Shown: positions 1 through 9,723, numbered from the stretch's first letter. The stretch: 64,000 nucleotides of DNA from Flavobacterium nackdongense (GCF_004355225.1 NZ_CP037933.1:3410001-3474000); one strand, 5' to 3'. Numbers and translations: made by a program. Notes: generated by a model not told the origin, from the letters alone.

Positions 1-1
1 A

Positions 2-622
2 TTGGCTTCTAAAGTTTCAACCAAAGAACCTTACTTTTTTGGTGAGGAAAATGCAACTTATAAAATTGCAGCCTTAGATTTAGGTATCAAAACCAATATT
101 CTTCGTAACCTTGCCAAAAGAGATTGCTACATCAAAGTGTTTCCTTATGATGCAAAATATTCAGACTTGGCCTCTTTCAATCCAGACGGTTATTTCTTGT
201 CGAATGGACCTGGTGATCCAGATCCGCTTTTTAGCGCCATTGCGGTCGCAAAAGAAATTTTAGCCAATGACAAACCGCTATTTGGAATTTGTTTAGGGCA
301 TCAGGTTATTGCTTTGGCCAACGGAATTTCGACCTATAAAATGTTCAATGGCCACCGAGGAATCAATCATCCTGTAAAAAACATCCTAACCGGAAAAGGA
401 GAAATCACTTCGCAGAACCACGGTTTTGCTGTGAATAAAGAAGAATTAGACAATCATCCAGATATGGAAATTACACATTTGCATCTCAATGATGGAACTG
501 TTGCGGGAATGAGGATGAAAAACAAAAATTGTTTCTCAGTTCAATACCATCCAGAAGCCAGCCCAGGTCCTCACGATTCTTCTTATTTGTTTGATCAATT
601 TGTGGAAAATTTAAAAAACTAG
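2..622 (+). CDS. carA: Carbamoyl-phosphate synthase small subunit, C-terminal part (cut by window edge)
   Basis: This is the glutaminase (class I amidotransferase) half of the small subunit. It frees ammonia from glutamine for carbamoyl phosphate synthesis, which feeds pyrimidines and arginine in the cytoplasm. The visible 206 residues hold the nucleophile loop GICLGHQ with Cys97 (fragment numbering) and the closing HPEASPGPHD motif with His183 and Glu185, so the catalytic triad is complete. The frame is open at the left edge; the TTG at position 2 is internal and not a start. The N-terminal domain lies outside the window. A hairpin terminator follows. The family call is certain; only completeness cannot be judged. 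Confidence 0.96.
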   Translation: MASKVSTKEPYFFGEENATYKIAALDLGIKTNILRNLAKRDCYIKVFPYDAKYSDLASFNPDGYFLSNGPGDPDPLFSAIAVAKEILANDKPLFGICLGHQVIALANGISTYKMFNGHRGINHPVKNILTGKGEITSQNHGFAVNKEELDNHPDMEITHLHLNDGTVAGMRMKNKNCFSVQYHPEASPGPHDSSYLFDQFVENLKN

Positions 623-648
623 ATTTATACTTATAGAATTATTGTAGA

Positions 649-674
649 AAGCTGTCCTTTTGGGCAGCTTTTTT
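649..674 (+). terminator. Rho-independent terminator after carA
   Basis: A 9-bp stem (AAGCTGTCC with GGGCAGCTT, one G-T pair) and a four-base loop are followed by a run of T. It lies between carA and the convergent gene at 684, so it probably serves carA. Confidence 0.8.
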
Positions 675-683
675 TTATTGGTT

Positions 684-1388
684 TTAGTGTGATGGTAACT
701 TTTTGAATTCGCGGTTTTTTTCTAGTAGAAAATTCATTAGTTTCAATGGATTAGTATTTTTTAAAACTTCTTTTGAATTGGGGTCGGCATCGCAAAATTC
801 AATAAAAAGACCAATTTCTTCGGGTTTTAATTTCAGTATTTCGGCATAATATTTTTCGTCGGTATTCTCTTTGACCAGTTCTTTAAAATCAATTTGATGT
901 ATTTTTTTTCTGCTACCTCCAAGGGGAATTGCTACGCCTATGCCATTTTCTATTGTTCCGTCATAAACGCCGTATGGTTTTGGGTTTCGAGCTGCTTTTT
1001 CCAATGTTAATTGGTTTGCGATATTTTTATCAAACTTGATCATCGGAAGAGCTTTTTTCTTAATCACAACTACTTCCTCCAATTCTTCTGGTTTCAGTGT
1101 CAGGTTAATTACTAGATTGTTATTGTTTACATCTTCTTTGTTTATGCAGATTTTTTTGTAATGATAATTTTTTGAAATAAACATCAGGGAGTCTTTAGCT
1201 TCAATTGCAATGCTGAACTCTCCATTTGTATCGGTTTTGGTGGTTTTTTTTGAATTTAAATTTAGGACTTCAATGCCTTGAAGCGGGAAGTTTTCATTTA
1301 GGACTTTGCCTTTTTTTAGTTTTTGGGTTTGAGCAAAGCAACCACTGATAGAAAATAGGAAAAATGTTAATAGTAGTTTTTCTTTCAT
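684..1388 (-). CDS. Exported protein with carboxypeptidase-regulatory-like domain
   Basis: This 234-residue protein has an N-terminal export signal (about residues 1-20, ending ISGCFAQ). ISGC could be a lipobox, but FAQ is also a typical signal peptidase I end in this phylum, so lipid attachment is undecided. Residues about 25-105 look like the CarboxypepD_reg-like beta-sandwich that opens many Bacteroidota envelope proteins (GKVLNENFPLQGIEVLNLN, then TDTNGEFSI and a LEEVVV segment). The rest is unassigned. There is no TonB plug or barrel, so it is a stand-alone small envelope protein. Its function is unknown. It is transcribed toward carA and away from the isomerase gene at 1665. Confidence 0.75.
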   Translation of the reverse strand: MKEKLLLTFFLFSISGCFAQTQKLKKGKVLNENFPLQGIEVLNLNSKKTTKTDTNGEFSIAIEAKDSLMFISKNYHYKKICINKEDVNNNNLVINLTLKPEELEEVVVIKKKALPMIKFDKNIANQLTLEKAARNPKPYGVYDGTIENGIGVAIPLGGSRKKIHQIDFKELVKENTDEKYYAEILKLKPEEIGLFIEFCDADPNSKEVLKNTNPLKLMNFLLEKNREFKKLPSH

Positions 1389-1664
1389 TATTGGGAATTA
1401 GTTGATTGTAAAAGTATTCACATCATTCAGAAATAAATCAGAATATCTCTATAAAGTTTTGTTAATAGTACGGACTTAACTTGTATTGTATAACGGAATT
1501 CTTATTTTTGTTTAAGCTAAAAAAAATCCATTTCTTAATTCTTAAAGCGTATATTTGAGTCGTTTTTTTTTGATACATTTTTAAGTGTAATAGATCACTT
1601 TTCTCCATCTGTTTCAAAAATGAATTACAACATAATTTCGAATAATACTTACAAATAAAAACCA

Positions 1665-3077
1665 ATGAAATTCATTAATAATACAATTGCCCTTACTTTT
1701 TTTGTTGTTCTATTTTCTGGCGGAATGGCTATGGCTCAAGAGATTATCAAAGAAAATACTGCTGACACCATCAAGAAAGAGAATGCTGTTAAAAAACAAA
1801 AAATCGATGGCGTAATAGCAAAGGTGGGCGATTACATTATTTTGGATTCTGATATTGACAAATCCTATTTGGAAATTTCTAGTCAAGGCGGGTCGATCAA
1901 GGATATCACTCGTTGCCAGATTTTAGGCAAAATAATGGAAGACAAATTGTATGCACATCAAGCTGTGATCGATAGTGTTAAGGTTACGGATTCCGAGGTG
2001 AAACAAATGATGGACGAAAGACTCAACTATATGGTAGAGCAAATTGGTTCTATGGACAAGGTGGTGAAGTACTACAAAAAAAGTTCTGAAGAAGAATTTC
2101 GTACCTATTTCTTTGATGTTTTGAAAGAACAAAAATTGACTTCTGAAATGCAAAAGAAAATCATAGATGGAGTTGAAATTACCCCAGAAGAAGTTCGTAA
2201 TTTTTTCAAAAGAATTCCTGCAGCGGATTTACCTGTTTTTGGTGCCGAGATGGAAGTGGCACAAATTGTTGTAACCCCAAAAGTATCGGATGTTGAAAAG
2301 CAGAAAGTAATTGATAAACTGAAAGAATTCAAAAAGGAAGTGTTAGCAGGAGAATCAAGTTTCGCTACCAAAGCGGTTTTGTATTCTCAGGATCCCGGTT
2401 CAAGGGCAACAGGTGGGTATTATAAAATGAATAGAAAAACACAATTTGTCAAGGAATTCAAGGAAGTAGCATTTAGTCTTCAACAAGGAGAAATTTCAGA
2501 GCCCTTTGAAACAGATTTTGGCTATCACATTATTTATGTCGAAAAAATTAAAGGACAAGATGTAGAATTGCGCCATATTTTATTAATTCCAGCGGTAACT
2601 GCAGATGATTTAAAAGCAGCCAAAGAAAAAATCACTTTAATCAGAAAACGAATTACAGACAAAGAAATTACTTTTGACCAAGCGGCTAAAACAATGTCTG
2701 ACGAAAAAGAAACTAGGACTAATGGAGGAGCATTGATTAATCCGAAAACGCAAGATACTCGTTTCGAATTGACCAAAATGGATCCTACCTTGTACAGTCA
2801 GGTATCCAATTTAAAAGACAATGATATTTCAATGCCTTTGTTGGATGAAGATCAGTCGGGTAAGAAAAAATACAAGTTGATCACAGTTACCAATAGAATT
2901 AATGAGCACACGGCAGATTATGCTAAAGATTATATCAAAATCAAAGAGTTGGCTTTGAAAGAAAAACAAATCAAGGCTATAGGAAAATGGTTTGATGATA
3001 AAATCAAAGACACTTATATCAAAATCAATGGCGAATACAGAGAGTGTACTTTTACCAATAATTGGCTTAAGAAATAG
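1665..3077 (+). CDS. SurA-like peptidyl-prolyl cis-trans isomerase
   Basis: This is a periplasmic folding factor with two parvulin-type rotamase domains, the architecture of SurA, which escorts outer-membrane proteins. A signal peptide (residues 1-24, ending AMAQ) is followed by a SurA-type N-terminal chaperone segment (about 45-170). The first parvulin domain (about 195-295) ends with the typical GYHIIYVEK. The second (about 300-400) begins ELRHILL. The 470-residue length suits Bacteroidota SurA homologues. ATG at 1665 directly precedes the signal peptide. The next gene, moxR, starts 92 bp downstream after a repeat-rich spacer. The spacer at 1389-1664 probably holds divergent promoters, but no good consensus was seen there. 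Confidence 0.88.
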   Translation: MKFINNTIALTFFVVLFSGGMAMAQEIIKENTADTIKKENAVKKQKIDGVIAKVGDYIILDSDIDKSYLEISSQGGSIKDITRCQILGKIMEDKLYAHQAVIDSVKVTDSEVKQMMDERLNYMVEQIGSMDKVVKYYKKSSEEEFRTYFFDVLKEQKLTSEMQKKIIDGVEITPEEVRNFFKRIPAADLPVFGAEMEVAQIVVTPKVSDVEKQKVIDKLKEFKKEVLAGESSFATKAVLYSQDPGSRATGGYYKMNRKTQFVKEFKEVAFSLQQGEISEPFETDFGYHIIYVEKIKGQDVELRHILLIPAVTADDLKAAKEKITLIRKRITDKEITFDQAAKTMSDEKETRTNGGALINPKTQDTRFELTKMDPTLYSQVSNLKDNDISMPLLDEDQSGKKKYKLITVTNRINEHTADYAKDYIKIKELALKEKQIKAIGKWFDDKIKDTYIKINGEYRECTFTNNWLKK

Positions 3078-3134
3078 TGTTCAGTGTTCAGTTTTGAGTG
3101 TTCAGTGAGTGCAGTTTAGCATTCTAAAATATGC

Positions 3135-3166
3135 AATCTGTAATCTGCAATCTAAAATCTAAAATC
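3135..3166 (+). repeat. Heptamer tandem repeat ending 3 bp before moxR
   Basis: There are four 7-bp units (AATCTGT, AATCTGC, AATCTAA, AATCTAA) plus AATC, then AAA and the moxR ATG. The same design occurs before the exonuclease at 14014. A variant degenerate repeat of GTGTTCAGT type precedes it at about 3078-3115. Confidence 0.85.
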
Positions 3167-3169
3167 AAA

Positions 3170-4123
3170 ATGTCCGACGTAGCAGCAATACATAATCTGG
3201 TTCAAAAAAGGAACGATTTAAAGGCCGAAATCGCAAAGATTATTGTGGGTCAAGATGATGTGGTTGATCAAATTTTACTTTGTATATTTTCAGGCGGTCA
3301 CGCACTTTTAGTTGGAGTTCCAGGTTTGGCAAAAACATTAATGGTTAATACTTTGGCTCAAGCATTAGGTTTGGATTTCAAACGGATACAATTCACACCT
3401 GATTTAATGCCTTCGGATATTTTAGGAAGTGAAATATTGGATGAAAATCGTCAATTCAAATTCATTAAAGGGCCTATTTTTTCGAATATTATTCTGGCTG
3501 ACGAAATCAACAGAACACCACCAAAAACACAAGCTGCTTTACTTGAAGCGATGCAAGAGCGTTCCGTTACTATTGCGGGTCAAAACTATAAATTAGCTTT
3601 GCCTTATTTTGTGTTGGCAACCCAAAATCCAATTGAACAGGAAGGAACTTATCCTTTGCCCGAAGCGCAATTAGATCGTTTTATGTTTGCTATTAAACTT
3701 GATTATCCATCCTTTGAAGAGGAAGTTCAAGTGGTCAAACGTACTACATCTGATTCTAATTCGACCGTAAATTCATTGTTTTCTGCTCAAGAAATTATCG
3801 ATTTTCAACATTTGATTCGCCGAATTCCGGTTGCCGATAATGTGATTGAATATGCGGTAACCTTAGTGAGCAAAACACGTCCGGATAATATTTTGTCTAA
3901 TGAATATGTCAAAAATTATCTTGATTGGGGCGCAGGGCCACGAGCTTCGCAAAATTTAATTTTGGCGGCCAAAGCCAATGCCGCTTTCAACGGAAAGTTT
4001 TCTCCCGATATCGAAGATGTAAAAGCGGTAGCCACAGGAATTCTCCGTCACCGAATCATCAAGAACTACAAAGCCGATGCTGAGGGAATTACCGAAGAAA
4101 TGATTATTGATAAACTGTTGTAG
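3170..4123 (+). CDS. MoxR family AAA+ ATPase
   Basis: This is a MoxR-type AAA+ chaperone ATPase, a family that acts with von Willebrand factor A proteins in the maturation of enzymes and envelope complexes. The Walker A motif GVPGLAKT is at residues 49-56 and the Walker B motif IILADEINR ends with Asp111-Glu112. The helix-2 insert region and the C-terminal lid are present over about 317 residues, the usual size. An upstream ATG at 3131 lies inside a tandem repeat and would add a low-complexity tail, so ATG at 3170 (MSDVAAIHN) is chosen. The usual partners (DUF58, VWA proteins, BatA/BatB) are not adjacent; the next gene is acnB. The client is therefore unknown. Confidence 0.92.
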   Translation: MSDVAAIHNLVQKRNDLKAEIAKIIVGQDDVVDQILLCIFSGGHALLVGVPGLAKTLMVNTLAQALGLDFKRIQFTPDLMPSDILGSEILDENRQFKFIKGPIFSNIILADEINRTPPKTQAALLEAMQERSVTIAGQNYKLALPYFVLATQNPIEQEGTYPLPEAQLDRFMFAIKLDYPSFEEEVQVVKRTTSDSNSTVNSLFSAQEIIDFQHLIRRIPVADNVIEYAVTLVSKTRPDNILSNEYVKNYLDWGAGPRASQNLILAAKANAAFNGKFSPDIEDVKAVATGILRHRIIKNYKADAEGITEEMIIDKLL

Positions 4124-4355
4124 CAAAGAGCTCAACTAGAGCAAATTTTTCGTTTTATTTGTTCGATTCTTTTCTTAAAATTCAATCGATGTAGTTTTGG
4201 TAAATTTGCAAGTGAATTAATTTGCAGATTTGTTGATTTTTAGTCTTTTTTTAGGTTATTTTTTAATTTTATTAGTCTATTTTGAATATTTAGTAATAAT
4301 AATTTTTGAAAACAGGTCTTTTATTCTATTCTTTTTAATTCTCATCTTTAATTAT

Positions 4356-4363
4356 TAAATTTG
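4356..4363 (+). promoter_or_regulatory. Possible -7 element upstream of acnB
   Basis: TAAATTTG matches the Bacteroidota -7 consensus TAnnTTTG and lies 88 bp before the acnB start. No good -33 TTG is at the expected spacing. Another TAAATTTG occurs at 4201. The rest of the 4124-4451 spacer is AT-rich and shows only a weak GAGCTC...GAGC hairpin after moxR; no gene is seen. Confidence 0.4.
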
Positions 4364-4451
4364 CCTGTTACAATAAAATAAATACTTTACAAGGCTTTTG
4401 ATTTTGAAGTAATCAAGATATTTAGCCTTTAACACCACAAATAGTTCACAC

Positions 4452-7223
4452 ATGGAAACTTACAGCGATTACATTCAGGAAATCGAAGAAAGAAAAAGTC
4501 AAGGTCTTCATCCAAAACCAATTGACGGAGCAGAATTGCTTAGCGAAATCATAGCGCAAATAAAAGACGTACATAATGAAAATAGAGCGGATTCTCTGAA
4601 TTTCTTTATTTACAATACCATTCCGGGAACCACAAGCGCTGCTGGAGAAAAAGCGAAGTTTTTGAAGGAAATTATTCTTGGTGAATCTGTAGTAAATGAA
4701 ATTACACCAACATTTGCATTTGAACTTTTGTCACACATGAAAGGCGGTCCTTCGATCAAAGTACTGCTTGACTTGGCTTTAGGTAATGATGCTGCGATTG
4801 CAAATGAAGCTGCAAAAGTACTCAAAACACAAGTTTATCTTTACGAAGCAGATACCGAGCGTTTGGTTCAAGCGTTCGAAAGTGGAAACGAAGTTGCTAA
4901 GGAAATTTTAGAAAGTTATGCCAAAGCAGAATTTTTTACAAAATTGCCAGCGGTCCCAAATGAAATTAAAGTAGTGACTTATATTGCAGGCGAAGGAGAT
5001 ATTTCAACCGATTTGTTGTCCCCAGGAAACCAAGCGCACTCTAGATCAGATCGTGAACTTCACGGTAAATGTATGATTTCGCCTAAAGCGCAAGACGAAA
5101 TTAAGGCATTGCAAGCACAACATCCCGACAAAAGTGTGATGTTAATCGCCGAAAAAGGAACTATGGGTGTGGGTTCATCCAGAATGTCAGGTGTCAATAA
5201 CGTGGCGCTTTGGACAGGCAAGCAAGCAAGTCCTTACGTACCATTTGTGAATTTTGCGCCAATTGTAGCAGGTACCAATGGCATTTCTCCAATTTTCTTG
5301 ACCACTGTTGATGTGACAGGAGGTATTGGTCTTGACCTTAAAAACTGGGTTAAAAAATTGGATGAAAATGGCAATCTAATTCGCAACGAAAGTGGCGATC
5401 CTATTCTTGAAGAAGCCTATTCTGTGGCGACTGGAACTGTGTTGACCATTAATATTAAAGAAAAGAAATTGTATAATGGCGACAAAGAACTAATCGATAT
5501 TTCGAAAGCTTTTACGCCTCAGAAAATGGAATTCATCAAGGCTGGTGGTTCGTACGCGATTGTATTTGGTAAAAAATTACAAACATTTGCAGCTAAAACT
5601 TTAGGCATCGAAGCACCTCTTGTGTATGCTCCATCAAAAGAGATTTCTCATGAAGGACAAGGCCTAACAGCGGTAGAGAAAATATTCAATAATAATGCAG
5701 TTGGTACCACGCCTGGTAAAGTTTTACACGCCGGTTCCGACGTCCGTGTAACTGTAAATATCGTAGGTTCGCAAGATACTACAGGTTTGATGACAGCTCA
5801 AGAATTAGAGTCAATGGCTGCGACAATAATTTCGCCAATCGTTGACGGTGCATACCAATCCGGTTGTCACACCGCTTCGGTTTGGGATAAAAAAGCGCAG
5901 GCCAATATTCCAAAATTGATGCAATTTATGAACGATTTCGGATTAATCACGGCTCGTGACCCGAAAGGAGTTTACCACGCAATGACCGATGTGATTCATA
6001 AAGTCTTGAATGATATTACGGTAGATGAGTGGTCTATCATTATTGGTGGTGACTCGCATACTAGAATGTCAAAAGGGGTTGCTTTTGGTGCAGACTCTGG
6101 AACAGTAGCTCTTGCATTAGCAACGGGTGAGGCTTCCATGCCTATTCCGGAATCAGTAAAAGTAACTTTCAAAGGCGAAATGAAAACCTATATGGATTTT
6201 CGTGATGTAGTTCACGCGACTCAATCACAAATGCTAAAACAGTTTGGTGGCGAAAACGTATTTCAAGGGAAAATTATCGAGGTACATCTCGGTACGCTTA
6301 CTGCCGACCAAGCGTTTACCTTTACAGATTGGACTGCCGAAATGAAAGCAAAAGCTTCTATTTGTATTTCTGAAGACGATACTTTAATAGAATCATTGGA
6401 GATTTCTAAGTCAAGAATTCAAATTATGATTGATAAAGGGATGGACAATCACATCCACGTTCTCAAAGGATTAGTCGCTATTGCCAATAAAAGAATTGCA
6501 GAGATTAAATCGGGTGAAAAACCAGCTTTGACGCCAGACGCAAATGCAAAATACTACGCTGAAGTTGTAGTCGATTTGGATCAAATTGCAGAGCCAATGA
6601 TTGCAGATCCAGATGTGAATAATGCGGATGTTTCCAAGCGATATACGCACGATACCATCAGACCACTATCTTTCTATGGCGGTACGAAAACAGTAGATCT
6701 TGGATTTATTGGTTCTTGTATGGTGCACAAAGGCGATATGAAAATTCTTGCCCAAATGCTTAAAAATATTGAAGCTCAAAATGGTAAAGTGGAATTCAAA
6801 GCACCTCTTGTTGTTGCTCCACCAACGTATAACATTGTTGATGAATTGAAGGCAGAAGGCGATTGGGCAGTTTTACAAAAATACTCCGGTTTCGAATTCG
6901 ATGACAATAATCCTAAAGCTGTGGCACGTACAGAATACGAAAAAATGCTTTATTTAGAGCGTCCAGGTTGTAATCTTTGTATGGGTAATCAGGAGAAAGC
7001 GTCCAAAGGTGACACGGTGATGGCAACGTCTACGCGCCTTTTTCAAGGAAGGGTTGTTGAAGATAAAGAGGGTAAAAAAGGTGAGTCTTTACTTTCCTCT
7101 ACACCAGTTGTGGTCTTATCCACAGTGCTCGGAAGAACCCCGTCTATCGAAGAATATGTGGCTGCTGTCAAAGGGATTAATCTAACCAAGTTTGCACCAC
7201 CTCATAAACTTTTAGCTAAATAA
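4452..7223 (+). CDS. acnB: Aconitate hydratase B (bifunctional with 2-methylisocitrate dehydratase)
   Basis: This is the TCA-cycle aconitase of the AcnB type, which interconverts citrate and isocitrate through a [4Fe-4S] cluster and in many bacteria also hydrates 2-methyl-cis-aconitate. The 923-residue length and domain order (N-terminal HEAT-like domain, swivel domain, then the three catalytic domains) fit AcnB and not AcnA. Recognisable segments include GGDSHTRMSKGVAFGADSG, the GSCM cysteine (Cys756), and PGCNLCMGNQ with Cys840 and Cys843, which should be the three cluster ligands. Start ATG 4452 gives METYSDYIQEI. The gene stands alone with its own terminator. The enzyme may bind RNA when the cluster is lost, as known for the family. 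Confidence 0.97.
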   Translation: METYSDYIQEIEERKSQGLHPKPIDGAELLSEIIAQIKDVHNENRADSLNFFIYNTIPGTTSAAGEKAKFLKEIILGESVVNEITPTFAFELLSHMKGGPSIKVLLDLALGNDAAIANEAAKVLKTQVYLYEADTERLVQAFESGNEVAKEILESYAKAEFFTKLPAVPNEIKVVTYIAGEGDISTDLLSPGNQAHSRSDRELHGKCMISPKAQDEIKALQAQHPDKSVMLIAEKGTMGVGSSRMSGVNNVALWTGKQASPYVPFVNFAPIVAGTNGISPIFLTTVDVTGGIGLDLKNWVKKLDENGNLIRNESGDPILEEAYSVATGTVLTINIKEKKLYNGDKELIDISKAFTPQKMEFIKAGGSYAIVFGKKLQTFAAKTLGIEAPLVYAPSKEISHEGQGLTAVEKIFNNNAVGTTPGKVLHAGSDVRVTVNIVGSQDTTGLMTAQELESMAATIISPIVDGAYQSGCHTASVWDKKAQANIPKLMQFMNDFGLITARDPKGVYHAMTDVIHKVLNDITVDEWSIIIGGDSHTRMSKGVAFGADSGTVALALATGEASMPIPESVKVTFKGEMKTYMDFRDVVHATQSQMLKQFGGENVFQGKIIEVHLGTLTADQAFTFTDWTAEMKAKASICISEDDTLIESLEISKSRIQIMIDKGMDNHIHVLKGLVAIANKRIAEIKSGEKPALTPDANAKYYAEVVVDLDQIAEPMIADPDVNNADVSKRYTHDTIRPLSFYGGTKTVDLGFIGSCMVHKGDMKILAQMLKNIEAQNGKVEFKAPLVVAPPTYNIVDELKAEGDWAVLQKYSGFEFDDNNPKAVARTEYEKMLYLERPGCNLCMGNQEKASKGDTVMATSTRLFQGRVVEDKEGKKGESLLSSTPVVVLSTVLGRTPSIEEYVAAVKGINLTKFAPPHKLLAK

Positions 7224-7240
7224 TCAGTTTAAACACTAAA

Positions 7241-7272
7241 AACTCTCAAGGAAGCTTGGGAGTTTTTTTATT
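7241..7272 (+). terminator. Terminator after acnB
   Basis: A 10-bp stem, AACTCTCAAG with CTTGGGAGTT (one G-T pair), loop GAAG, is followed by T7-A-T9. It lies 18 bp after the acnB stop. Confidence 0.85.
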
Positions 7273-7289
7273 TTTTTTCAATTTTTAGA

Positions 7290-7396
7290 AGGAGCTAATC
7301 CAGCTATCCGTTACAATCTTTATTGCCGAACACCGGCAATAAAGGATTTTCACTGCACACGAGCGTAGCGAACTGGCGAAGCAATCTGGGCTAGGG
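7290..7396. repeat. Dispersed intergenic element with perfect hairpin core
   Basis: The stretch runs from GGAGCTAATCC to TCTGGGCTAGGG and has a perfect 11-bp inverted repeat in its middle (CTTTATTGCCG at 7318-7328, CGGCAATAAAG at 7334-7344, loop AACAC). The end sequences resemble a non-coding element I recall as common in Flavobacterium spacers; that resemblance is from memory and untested. The rest of the 7224-7545 spacer contains only the acnB terminator and AT-rich DNA. Confidence 0.55.
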
Positions 7397-7545
7397 TATT
7401 GTTTTTCAAAACATTAAAAATGAATTATAAGCCCATTTTTTATAGAAATAATTTTTAACGTTAGTCTAAGTACAACTAGCTAAAATAAAACTTAAATTTA
7501 GAACCAAAACCAATATAATTATCACCTTTCAAAATTATACCCATT

Positions 7546-9525
7546 ATGAAACCAATTGCGATACTTTTAATTTTATTTTTTGCAGGACAAACTTTTGCGC
7601 AAACCAACGTAAAACGCAATCTGAAACCTTCTGATGTATACCGTTTGCAAAACTTGAGTGATCCTCGTGTTTCACCAGATGGGAGTTGGGTGGCTTATAC
7701 ACTTTCGACTGTTGATTCTGTAAAGAACAAAAGAAATTCGGATATCTGGATGGTTTCTTGGGATGGCAAAGAATCTATCCAACTTACCAATAGCCCAGAA
7801 AGTGAATCTCAACCCAATTGGAGCCCTGACGGCAAATATTTGTCATTTGTATCTTCCAGAAACGGGCTCAAAGGGAGTCAAATATGGATTATGAATAGAC
7901 GTGGAGGCGAGGCAAAACAATTGACTGATATCAAAAAAGGGGACTTAGATGATTATGAATGGTCTCCAGATGGAACCAAAATAGCTTTGACTATCAAAAC
8001 CCAATTGGATACGGCAAAAGTAAAAACTCCAAAACCAATTGTGATCGATCGTTATCATTTCAAACAAGATATTGAAGGCTATCTTACTCGAAAACCAACC
8101 CATCTATATCTTTATGACATTGCAACCAAAAAAATGGATACGCTCACCAAAGGGAATTTTGACGAAAAGGAACCGAAGTGGTCGCCTGACGGGTCAAAAA
8201 TCGCTTTTTTAAGTAATCGCAGCACCGATCCAGACAGAAACGAAAATACGGATATTTGGGTGATTGATGCCAAGAAGGATGCCGCAATCAAACAAATAAC
8301 AACCTGGACAGGATCGGATACATCGCTGCAGTGGAGTCCTGACGGTAAGCAAATTGCCTACTTAAGATCAACTTCGCCGGATAATTATATAATGTACGAT
8401 CAAAATGTTTTGTGTGTTGTTTCTTCGAATGGCGGAGAACCAAAAGTATTGTCAAAAACTTTAGACAGACCAGTCGGAAGTCCAAGATGGACACAGACCG
8501 GATCGTCGGTAATGGCTGTGGTGACTGACGATAGAACGAGATATGTTGCTGAATTTTCAGCTACTGATGCTAAAATGAATAAAATCGTAAGTGGCAATCG
8601 TAGTTTTACAACCCTAGAACGCCATCCTTCTGGTAGTTTTCTCGTTAGTATGAGCGATTCACAAACACCGACAGAAATTTATGCTCTCGAAGGAGGTGCG
8701 GTCCGTCGTTTGACAAAACATCAAGACGCGTTTTTAGAAAAATTACAACTGGCCAGTGTCGAAGGCTTTACATCAAAAAGCAAAGACGGGATGTTGGTTT
8801 CAAATCTGCTGTATCGCCCTGCGAATGCTGTAATTGGGAAAAAGTTACCCACTATTTTCTATATTCACGGTGGTCCTGTGGGGCAAGACGAATATAGTTT
8901 TGATCTTACTCGACAAATGTTGGCAGCGGCTGGTTATGCTGTCGTAGGCGTCAATTATAGAGGTTCCAACGGACGCGGTTTGGATTTTTGTAAAGTTATT
9001 TCTGGTGATTGGGGTAACAAGGAAGTCTTAGATATCTTGGGTGCAGCAGATTATTTGGTGCAAAAGGGTATTGCAGATCCCGATAAATTAGGAATTGGAG
9101 GATGGAGTTATGGCGGAATTTTGACCGATTATACCATAGCAACGGATACTCGTTTTAAAGCGGCTGCAAGCGGAGCTGGAGTGGCAATGGTTTCCTCAAT
9201 GTATGGAGTCGATCAGTATATCCTGCAGTATGATAATGAAATTGGACAACCTTGGAAGAATTTTGATAAATATATTGCGCTTTCCTATCCTTTTTTGAAA
9301 GCGAACAAAATCAAAACGCCTACGCAGTTCATGGTCGGCGAAAGTGATTTTAATGTGCCTGCTGTGGGTAGTGAGCAAATGTATCAGGCCTTTAAATCTA
9401 TCGGAATACCAACAGAACTTATTATCTATCCGGGGCAGTTTCACGGCATTACAAATCCGAGTTTTCAAAAGGATCGTTTTGAACGTTATTTGACTTGGTT
9501 CAATACCTATTTGATGAAAAAATAG
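7546..9525 (+). CDS. S9 family serine peptidase (acylaminoacyl/dipeptidyl peptidase type), exported
   Basis: This is a periplasmic prolyl-oligopeptidase-family enzyme that trims short peptides. A signal peptide (residues 1-18, ending TFAQ) precedes a TolB/WD40-like beta-propeller (about 30-390, with repeated WSPDG motifs). The alpha/beta-hydrolase domain (about 400-659) carries the nucleophile elbow GGWSYGG with Ser521, acid Asp601 in GESDFN, and His633 in QFHG, so the triad is intact. The length of 659 residues is usual. It is not in an operon with acnB, because a terminator and a repeat element separate them. Exact substrate preference cannot be read from sequence. Confidence 0.93.
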   Translation: MKPIAILLILFFAGQTFAQTNVKRNLKPSDVYRLQNLSDPRVSPDGSWVAYTLSTVDSVKNKRNSDIWMVSWDGKESIQLTNSPESESQPNWSPDGKYLSFVSSRNGLKGSQIWIMNRRGGEAKQLTDIKKGDLDDYEWSPDGTKIALTIKTQLDTAKVKTPKPIVIDRYHFKQDIEGYLTRKPTHLYLYDIATKKMDTLTKGNFDEKEPKWSPDGSKIAFLSNRSTDPDRNENTDIWVIDAKKDAAIKQITTWTGSDTSLQWSPDGKQIAYLRSTSPDNYIMYDQNVLCVVSSNGGEPKVLSKTLDRPVGSPRWTQTGSSVMAVVTDDRTRYVAEFSATDAKMNKIVSGNRSFTTLERHPSGSFLVSMSDSQTPTEIYALEGGAVRRLTKHQDAFLEKLQLASVEGFTSKSKDGMLVSNLLYRPANAVIGKKLPTIFYIHGGPVGQDEYSFDLTRQMLAAAGYAVVGVNYRGSNGRGLDFCKVISGDWGNKEVLDILGAADYLVQKGIADPDKLGIGGWSYGGILTDYTIATDTRFKAAASGAGVAMVSSMYGVDQYILQYDNEIGQPWKNFDKYIALSYPFLKANKIKTPTQFMVGESDFNVPAVGSEQMYQAFKSIGIPTELIIYPGQFHGITNPSFQKDRFERYLTWFNTYLMKK

Positions 9526-9723
9526 CAAAGCTACTGGTTTAGGATGTTGATTCTGGGGTTTATACATTTTTAGATACTCTTTAACGCTCAAAGCTAACAA
9601 AAGTAATATCTTTGCATTCCTTAAAAAGGAGCAGTTTATAGCGGTATTAATTAGTAATTATTGGTTCAACGGCTGTAAAATTTGCGATATTGTTAGCTTT
9701 TAGGTGTAATTTAATTGATTGAA

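Noticed and set aside
1462..1665. 67-codon minus-strand frame between the exported protein and the isomerase
   Set aside because: It is a poly-Lys/Phe product of AT-rich leader DNA and overlaps the isomerase start.
9196..9600. 134-codon minus-strand frame over the end of the S9 peptidase
   Set aside because: It is the shadow of a well-supported gene and has no recognisable domain.
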